NCBI GenBank assembly: GCA_949987565.1
Contig: OX465102.1
Location: 17,177,468 to 17,241,467 of the forward strand
DNA from: Luidia sarsii
Lineage: Eukaryota > Echinodermata > Asteroidea > Paxillosida > Luidiidae
Length of the DNA stretch: 64,000 nucleotides
Reading direction: 5' to 3'
Positions 56,401 to 64,000 of this stretch are shown piece after piece; within the stretch, counting starts at the first letter, position 1; each line of letters starts with the position of its first letter. The position numbers were made by a program, and so were the translations under genes. The notes under the pieces are model-generated. The model worked only from the letters and a program-made list of their open reading frames with translations, was not told where the DNA came from and made no database searches.

Positions 56401-56548
56401 CGCGTGTGTCTGTACACGTTGCGTAATGCATTTGTAGTAAGCACGTGTCCACTGCAGTGCCGACTTGTGCACTGTAATGGGCGCCATCTTCTTACATACT
56501 TGCGGCTTGGCGTGTACGATTTAACTGGCCACCACTGAGCGACCGTAT
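53456..56548. other. Gene-poor region
   Basis: Open frames of up to 149 codons (55506-55955) show no motif. GCCGCCATCTTTG at about 53840 resembles a YY1 site, but nothing downstream supports a promoter. Confidence 0.45.
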
Positions 56549-57161
56549 TACCCCTTTCCCACTACGCAATCTCCGGGTTATCTCGGGGGTAACGGCAAGC
56601 CTTACCCCCGAGATACCCCGGGTTGGAAATGGTTGCCAGGACGTTTCCCACTACACTTTTCCCGCCCCGGGTTGAGACCGAAAAATCGGCCGTTACCCCG
56701 GGGTTCGTTAACCCTGCTCGCGACCAGGGTTAAGGATGGAAATCTCGGGGGTAACGGCCGAACCCCGGGGTTGGCGTTGTAGTGGGAAACCGCGCCGGGG
56801 TACGAGTCCGGTGGACATTCTCAGGGTTAAGACACCGGATGCGTTACGTAATGGGACGGTCAGAGGTGGGATACGTGGCGGGAAAATCCGCATGCGACGC
56901 ACATCTGGCATTTACAAGAGGGCAGTAAATTCACGACGGCAACGACGGCAGTTGCCGTCGTGCCCTCACCAATTGCCGCGGTGCCCTTAAATTTGGAGGA
57001 TTTTCACGGCAACAAATTGCCGTGCCCTTTTAGCACACTGCAGCGCGCATGAAATAATATTCCGACTGCGGTGCAGTGTGTGTGCAGCACACATGGAAGC
57101 TTCACTGTACCGTGCGCACTGTCAGCTAAACATTGCGCATTCTGTGCACAACTGTATGGAC

Positions 57162-57300
57162 TGTGGATGGGTGTACATGTAGATGTACAGTACATGTGCA
57201 TCTACTGTACATGTACATGTATACACGTACACATACACGATCAATGTACTGTACATGTACATGTACAGTACTTACATGGCCATGTCAGATACGTACATGG
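57162..57300. repeat. ACATGTAC palindromic microsatellite
   Basis: Overlapping TGTACATGTAC words, self-complementary throughout. Confidence 0.75.
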
Positions 57301-57539
57301 ACAGTGCGTTCGATCCTGACAGTTTCATGTCAACAAACTTTTAATCTGCGGGTACCAGTGAATCTTGGACATCGCTGGCTGTACCAAACAACGGGTACCA
57401 ACGGTAGTTGGGAGCGATTTGCGTTGCACGATAGATAGATTGCGCAGCATGCAGCACGTGGTCGGGTTGCGTGCGAAAGTAGAATCGAAGAGCTGTCAAA
57501 GGTTTGCGTGTTCGCGGGTGCCTTTTCAAAGTCGTAACC

Positions 57540-57629
57540 ATGCCCCGAAAGGAGAAAGCTAAACAGCAAAACGAGCTACTACTTCACGATACAGCACAAA
57601 AATGTCGCAAACTTTATTCTTTTTTTCAG
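57540..57629 (+). CDS. Possible 30-residue first coding exon
   Basis: ATG is followed by PRKEKAKQQNELLLH, then DTAQKCRKLYSFFQ, ending in CAG before GTAGGC, a possible splice donor. The basic, Cys-containing sequence with KCRKLxxFF resembles the start of some hAT-type or zinc-finger transposases, as I recall. It lies inside the foldback element. No second exon was found; the frame stops after 35 codons if unspliced. Confidence 0.2.
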
Positions 57630-58606
57630 GTAGGCCTACGAACGTAGTTATTCTCAATTTTTTGGACGAGAACTGATGAGAAGGTTTTGGAACACCGAAC
57701 CCACATCGCGATACCTTGACAGCATGGACTATTCTATTAGGAATGAGAGGGGTGCGAGTTTATACAATAATAAGCTCCGATAATATGCTCGTTTAGGTTG
57801 GACCTAGCTGCTTAAAAATCCATCTTTACAAAACATGTAGGCTCTTTAGAATCCCTTTTATTTTGATTTTTTTGTGAGGATCTATTGTCAGATATTTTTG
57901 TCGTCCCGCTTACTATAGCAGTAGCACCCCGGCCATACCTGAATGGTACTGTTCATGTTCCGTGAGAATACGTATTGGTGGCTGACTGAAACCTATTTTA
58001 GACGTCATTTTTATGTTGGAAAATAATCCTTTTCAGGCATTGTGGTCCCACAGAAACGATGATATATTAGTAGGAGACCTAAAACAACGATTCGGTGCCT
58101 TCAGCGCCTATTTTGAAAGTTTTGTTTAAAGTGCTTACAGCGTGTTTGCATCGGTACTAATAAAAAAAAGTCGGTAAATTGCCTTGATGCCCCGGATTTG
58201 CCGAAATTTTATATCTATATTATATTTATATCTGACGCCATTTTCAATGCAGTGTACATGTACACGAGAGTGCGGATTATGCCGTTAATCGAGTGCAGCC
58301 CACATGTATCCAGTCAGGCAGCGCGCGCCGACGGGTGGTTGCTGGGCGACAAGGCGGTACGAGGCATTGTGGGACCAGCTAGCGCGCTGTGGGATTTCCG
58401 GTCCGGGCAGTGACGGACACCGGGGTTGGGTGTAGTGGGAAATCGCACATCGTTAACCCGGGGCAAGCTCGCCCCGGGTTTCGCGAAACTCCGGGTTAAC
58501 GCGACAAATGGGAACAGAACTCAGGGTTAACGAACCCCGGGGTACAGAATGCTAAACCCGGGGCGGCAAATCTCGGGGTTAAGCAGTTTGTAGTGGGAAA
58601 AGGGTA

Positions 58607-59880
58607 TATCAGTTGCCAAATGCCACTCAGTTGCAACCGAACCGTTCACTGCCGTCGGATAGACTTTCACGAAATCGTCTTCAGTGCATCTTCGCGAACC
58701 ACAACAGACACCACAAGATGACGGCTGACCATTTTATGTGATGAATGTACAGCCTGACGGAACAGGCACATGAACATGACAATAATTTCTTTACACGTGT
58801 TTTATTTAGCCTTTACTTTACTTTTTTGCACAATACCATTGAACCCCTTTTCAGTATACCAACATCACGCAAATAACCTTCTCATTCTTGAACGCATTCA
58901 TGTTTGAGTCTATTCTTTAGGGGACGATTTTCCCCCCTTATCGTTGCAATAACTTTTCTGGTTTAAAGGCCTGTTTTCGACATTATGTGTGTACCAGTAA
59001 CCAGGTACTCCTCTACTGACCTTTAACCACGCCCCCCGCAAATATATGGTATCCTGTGGATTCATTTCCAATTATTTTATACTTTTGTGTCTCAAGCCAA
59101 GTCGATTTGAAGAGAAAGCTGTTTTCACTTTCAAGAAGTTTTAAAATCCACCATCTTCTGACCATTCTGCAAAACAGGTGGGAAAACCGTAAACAACATA
59201 AACAAAACAGTATGTCGAAATGCTATCATTCTTAGCGTTGGGTTTTCTTAAAAGTCTGACCTCCAGATTCGTAGAATTCGCCCCCTCACCCGCAAAAAAA
59301 AGACCTCCCCCCAAGAAATCCCCGCCTAATTTCGACAATGCGTGGTTTAACTTCTTCCCTATAGTGCCTGTCGGACTACTCTCATTACAGTATACTGTAT
59401 ATCCAAAGTTTTCCCCACGCGTGTGGTGCACCGATCCGTAATTACGAGCGGCGTATAGGCGACTTTCCGCTGGACGAAGTAGAACGGGAGCGTGCCTCAG
59501 CGGGATCCCCCGAGGGCCGGACGGGTGCTATTCTCCGCCGAACGCCTAGCCGCCGGCTGCTCGGAAAGATTTCCAGCCGGAGAAATGAAATCAGCCAATT
59601 CGCCGTTCCTCCTGCCCCTACGCCCACTGGGATCTGAACACAATGCGTGTATCTACGCGCAGACGACATTCAATACATGCAGTACTGTTCTTTCGTCGCA
59701 TTTTTCATTTCGTCTTATTTCTAAATATAATTATAATAATAACAACACGGTTTATATAGCGCAGCGCACCAAGGTCGCGATGCGCTCCACGGGAAGCAAC
59801 CATTAACAGCAATTAATGGAAGTGTTGTATGGAGTGTTTCAAATTGTGTTTCGGTATTGACAGTCCTGATGTGGCGTGGG
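58607..59880. other. Spacer without recognisable gene
   Basis: Short open frames only; a CpG-richer stretch lies at 59.44-59.60 kb. Confidence 0.4.
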
Positions 59881-59889
59881 TGAGATGTG

Positions 59890-60253
59890 GCGGCGGCGGT
59901 TGAAGTGGCGTTGGTGATGGTGCATGGTCGTGGTGGTGGCGGTGGTGGTGGTGGTGATGGCAGTGGTGGTGGTGGTGGTGGTGGTGGTGGTGGTGGTGGT
60001 GGTGGTGGTGGTGGTGGCGGTGGTGGTGGTGGTGGTGGTGGTGGCGGCGGCGGTGGTGGTGGTGGTGGTGGTGGTGGTGGTGGTGGTGGTGGTGGTGGTG
60101 GTGGTGGTGGTGGTGGTGGTGGTGGTGGTGGTGGTGGTGGTGGTGGTGGTGGTGGTGGTGGTGGTGGTGGTGGTGGTGGTGGTGGTGGTGGTGGTGGTGG
60201 TGGTGGTGGTGGTGGTGGTGGTGGCGGTGGTGGTGGTGGTGGTGGTGGTGGTG
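59890..60253. repeat. (GGT)n trinucleotide tract
   Basis: About 360 bp of GGT with rare GGC and GAT interruptions. Poly-Gly, poly-Val, poly-His and poly-Pro frames follow from this and are not genes. Confidence 0.97.
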
Positions 60254-62165
60254 AATAAAACCCCTCAACCGAGTCAAGTCCTATAATGTCAATCATGTAT
60301 TTAAAAAGATGCAGGAATTAACGGGGTCCGCCAAATATTAAAAAAAAAATCCTCGAACATTGCAATCGGTTTATTTTCCATAAGTGGTATAATAGGTCAT
60401 TCTCGTTTATACTCTTCATAGCTTAGACTTGGGTTAAACACTGCAGTTTCAGGAATATTACGGTACGCCACTGCAACTGGCAGCCATTCGTCGACATGAA
60501 TCGCAATTTTGCTCTCGTGACAACCGCTAGAGGAGTGCTTGATATCACCGAAACCACCACGGATCCCTCCCACACCGTCCACTCATTCTGTGAAAAGAGG
60601 GTGATGGTTGAAAATGCGAGCCCTACAAAAAAAGCACCTCTCGTCTATTGCAATTGGATCGTACTGTGATTAATGAGTGAAGTGTAGGCTTGGAAATGGA
60701 GAGCCTGAGAGGGATAGAGAGAGAGGGGGAGAGAAATATAGTGAGAGAGATGGATAGAGAGAGGGGGGAGAGGGAGAGGGAGAGGGAGAGAGACAGAGCG
60801 AAAGAGAGGGGGAGAGAGAGAGGGAGAGAGAAAGAGAGAGAGGGAGAGGGAGAGGGGGAAGGGAGTGGGTCGTCGACTAGACACGTATCAGTGATGAAAT
60901 GTAAATAGAAGAGCACCATTCATCGCCAGGCCAGGCTCGACTTTTCTATTCCTCGTATTTTCTTGCTCGATTAATTCTGGCCGGCAGCTGAATGGCCGGC
61001 AGAGCGCGCGCCTGCAAAAGGCCGCCCGTGTCTCCTCCCCTCTCGCCTCGTTAGGCCGCCGTTCTGTGCCCTGCGCGTCAACACGAGCGTTATCCGCGAC
61101 AGTGCACGGCCGGCCAGATGAGTATCTTTAGAAGATTCACCCTTTGTGTGGGTGTGTATGTGTGCGTGCGCGTGCCGAACGGGGAGGGGGAAGAGGGGAA
61201 GGGAAGAAGGGGAGGGGGAGGAGAGGCCGATGTTGACAAACTGACGTGCATGCGCGTTGTGTCTTCCTTGCGCCTGCGTGGTGTGCATGCCCCGGCCGAC
61301 TCTCGGCATCCCCGTTACTAGGCGTTGTAGAACAATTCGTATCCGAATTCTTTAGATGAGACCGGAAATCAAGACGCAGGTCGACGGGCGTTGGCTTGCG
61401 CGCCCGTTGACGGGCGGCTTCGCCAGGCTCGCCTGCAATACGAAGCCGCCTTGCATCCAATTGACTCGCACACGGATTCACTGCATGCAGGGCTGTGTCT
61501 ATACAATAGTGTGGTTTGATTTGGAGAATGGCCTGTGTCCACAAGCGGACCGGTCTTCCTGCGGTGAAATCCTTAATCAGACCACAGAGGCAGGGGGCTT
61601 CCAGACCCTGCACAATGAATGCTTCTATTTCCATCACCACTTTCCAATTAACACCCTGCCGAGAAGTATAGTTACTATATTCCACGCTCTCGGAATCCAT
61701 ATACCGGCACACTTTCCGACTGCAGTCCCTAAACTCTCTTTTGACGAGCCGGGCAAGATTATATTTACCCTGGCGTCAAGTTAGCTGAATGGGTGTCCGT
61801 GCAGTGCGAAACCCAAAGAGACAGCTGGGCTGGTTGCCCCCATACTTTCTTTCACGGTTTGCCAGAAAGACCACCTGAGCAATTTCCGTGCGGCCAAGTG
61901 GATCATGCGGTTGGCCCATGGTTGGACAAGAGCTTTAAAAAAAAATGGCTTCAAAATTCATTCCATTTCGGCCTTTTTAGGGAAACGTCCTACGGGGGTC
62001 GGAGCGTCAGGTCCCCTCTGCATTGTTCAAGTTCAGTGTAGCTCCCCCCCCCTTCCCCGACTAGGATGACCGTTTAATCGACCATTTTAGGTGTCCCGGC
62101 GCTGTTCAAGCACACAGCCACAGAAAGATGTTAGTCAGCAAGACTGTCCATCAGAATGTCAACGG
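60254..62165. other. Spacer with a GA tract
   Basis: Contains a GAGAGAGG tract at about 60700-60860. An open frame of 142 codons at 61356-61784 has no recognisable motif or splice context. Confidence 0.4.
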
Positions 62166-62470
62166 TGTGATTCTACCTCACCATTGTGACGTCACTCCAG
62201 AGACCACGTGAGATAGCGCTCACCAGCCAGCAGTACGTCTCTTTCGTTCGTCACAATAGGTCGGTAGAATCCCAATCAAACTTCGCCTAATTCTAGACTC
62301 GTTTAATTTTAGGATTATACCACGATAAAAGCCTTGACCCTGACAGTATACCACAGCGTGTTGGTCGATGCTCTATGGTTGATGCAAGTGCTATTGGGGC
62401 TCGTTGCAGATACAGTAATACCCAAGGAGGTATTAGGCACGTCTGATGCATGTAGGCCTACCTCCTCGTT
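62166..62470. repeat. Dispersed hairpin repeat, copy 3
   Basis: An inverted pair GATTCTACC (62169-62177) and GGTAGAATC (62263-62271), followed by CAAGGAGGTATTAGGC (62423) and TACCTCC (62459), the same landmarks as at 48.33-48.82 kb. The second hairpin has a longer loop here. Confidence 0.55.
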
Positions 62471-62599
62471 GTGCCTATAAACCGTAGCTGGAGACGGGCA
62501 CTTGGTTCATTGGGACGATTTGGCACGCTACGCGTGAACTGAACAAGTGAGGTGCCGAAACAGCAGTGGCGAATTGGCCTCGTGCCTGCTGCACCCAGG

Positions 62600-63052
62600 T
62601 ATGTGACCCGGCAGGGCCGGCACAGCGACATGAGGAATATCCCACCAAAACACCTTTCGAGTAAATAACGCCTGAAGTCAATGTATCTTCTCAATTCAAT
62701 AAAAAAAATAATGTATTGGAAGATATTATGTCCAAAGGATTTTTCCGAAATCCGTCTCTAAATGTTGAAAAAAAAACGAGGATTTCGGGGAGTGTTTCTG
62801 TACTGTTTTCATGAAAATGTAAAGTTCCTGCCTTTTTGAAAGGCCGCTTTCGAGGAGTTAAAATGTCGCTGCTTTATTGTGTCTGGTACCAAATGAACGA
62901 GCGAAGTCCCCTTGTACTATTTACAATAAAGTTCACACGGAAATAATTTTGATATCATTTGAAAGCTAATGGTATACTCTTTCACATCATTAGAAAATCT
63001 CAAAATCTCAAAAGTGGGGGTTATTCCTCAGTATGCTGTGCCGGGTCACATA
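62600..63052 (+). mobile_element. TA-type MITE, copy 3
   Basis: Same ends and interior as 13062-13504 with a few substitutions. The left end carries a short extra segment (GCAGGGCCG) that duplicates part of the terminal repeat. Confidence 0.8.
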
Positions 63053-64000
63053 TGGGGAATAGCGGCGCCACTTCACGCCGAAAGATACATTGTCTTGGGC
63101 GTGTGTCGTCGGATTGGGGAGGAGGGAGGTAAGCTTCGGGTGTGGCCGTCCGCACTTTTCCACCCCGTGGAAATGGCCCCAATGTCGCGCGAGCATCTAC
63201 ACAGTACACACCCCGAGCCTGTGCACGAAAACCACGGGGAGCCTTTTTGCAATTCCGATTCCGCTTGTTTTTTTGGCCGGTGCCGCTAGGTGCGCGTGAT
63301 AACGAAGTTATCTTTTAAAGCAAACTTGATTTCAAAAACACCTTCAAGCACGCGGTACTGCAAGTCCAGGCGCCGGCATCATAGAGGTACGGCGTACGGT
63401 CATAATGCGTATGTAATTTGGTTACTCGGCAAAAGATATCGCTGTATTGTTCGCTCGTCGACACGATACTTTGGAATGCCTTTGACACTTGACAGTACAC
63501 TATCAAAACAGTCTACTCATATTCATTCGAAAGGTGTGGTGAAAATGTTCGGGATTATGATATTCAAGAATGATATGATCACGCTAATATATATGGTCAC
63601 CGGTCAGATGTTTTATTTTTAACGAATAGCTTTTCTGATATCCGTTTTAACTATTATCTGTGTCCATCGATGGTTATGGTGAGGTGAATGTCAGGATGTC
63701 GAGTGAAAGGGAGGTCAGAGTTGAAGAGGTCGTGGTCATTTATTTGAATGAGAGGGGCTTCGGACATCCGGGCTGTCCGTTTTAACTATTATCTGTGTCC
63801 ATCTTGTACTTATACTAAATAGTAAATATATATTCCAAGTTAATTCAGTGTAGTTATTCATATTTTGGGTTTGATTAAAATGATTTATGTTGTTGTTAGT
63901 AATATTGTCACTGGTTTTTTTCTTCAAATGTGACATTTAAATTGGTGTTTGATTAGTATTTTGTCCGTATTTAGTCCAAATTCTAGGATTTTCAATTATA
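63053..64000. other. Right edge, no gene seen
   Basis: Short open frames only. GTTTTAACTATTATCTGTGTCCATC occurs twice (about 63645 and 63779), a small direct repeat. Confidence 0.45.

Larger units (their letters stand above)
56549..58606. mobile_element. 2-kb foldback element, GTAGTGGGAAA ends
   Basis: The left end reads ACCCCTTTCCCACTAC and the right end GTAGTGGGAAAAGGGTA, an inverted pair. TTTCCCACTAC or its inverse occurs again at 56641, 56788 and 58433. The subterminal 250 bp (left) and 180 bp (right) are packed with inverted CTCGGGGGTAACGGC, GAACCCCGGGG and CAGGGTTAA words. The middle 1.6 kb is ordinary and holds a small ORF with a splice donor. It may be one element, or two MITEs with unrelated sequence between them. 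Confidence 0.55.

Noticed and set aside
59721..60296. Poly-Pro, poly-His, poly-Gly and poly-Val frames
   Set aside because: GGT trinucleotide artefacts.
60397..60590. Minus-strand frame ending NPSLSYEEYKRE with an acceptor-like TTTTCACAG upstream
   Set aside because: The frame with the plausible peptide meets a stop two bases after the proposed acceptor, and no partner exon was found.
61356..61784. 142-codon plus-strand frame
   Set aside because: Mixed composition, no domain and no neighbouring exon signal. Within the length expected by chance in this GC range.

Overview
This window looks like a repeat-rich piece of an animal nuclear genome. It has one gene I recognise, split by GT-AG introns, surrounded by satellites, inverted-repeat transposons, tRNA-like elements and one 200-base assembly gap. 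The metazoan assignment rests on the spliced AASDHPPT orthologue and on repeat copies that carry histone-type 3' stem-loops. Recurrent TAGGCCTA words and the dense terminal-inverted-repeat elements suggest a marine invertebrate, perhaps a deuterostome. The species cannot be fixed from the sequence alone.

The recognised gene is AASDHPPT, the cytosolic 4'-phosphopantetheinyl transferase, on the minus strand from 24760 to 2179. Five coding exons join in phase into 288 residues, and all key catalytic residues are present. The last exon lies about 14.8 kb from the fourth. That intron holds a GA tract, a 24-bp satellite, three types of MITE and two repeat copies with histone-like stem-loops. Intron 1 holds a 41-bp satellite and a SINE, intron 2 a 289-bp tRNA-like MITE, and intron 3 a 75-bp minisatellite.

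The most unusual locus is at 30.1-35.4 kb. A 3.1-kb unit (31338-34435) is bounded by about 100-bp terminal inverted repeats and sits between two (ATTCC)n satellite arrays. It carries a zinc-ribbon ORF, a small helical ORF, a decayed superfamily 1 helicase and a decayed membrane-anchored protein ORF, all on the plus strand, followed by a 19-bp tandem array. I see no transposase, integrase, reverse transcriptase or capsid gene. It may be an undescribed class of helicase-bearing mobile or virus-like element.

The rest (25-30 kb and 35.4-64 kb) shows no gene that I can recognise. It holds low-complexity tracts (CT, GA, CCCCGT, GACT, TTGCCTGC, GGT), dispersed repeat families, a 2-kb foldback element (56.5-58.6 kb), a repeated hairpin family (45.3, 48.8 and 62.4 kb) and a GC-rich block ending in a good splice donor (46.7-47.3 kb) that could be a 5' exon. 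Many long open frames here exist only because short-period repeats lack stop codons.
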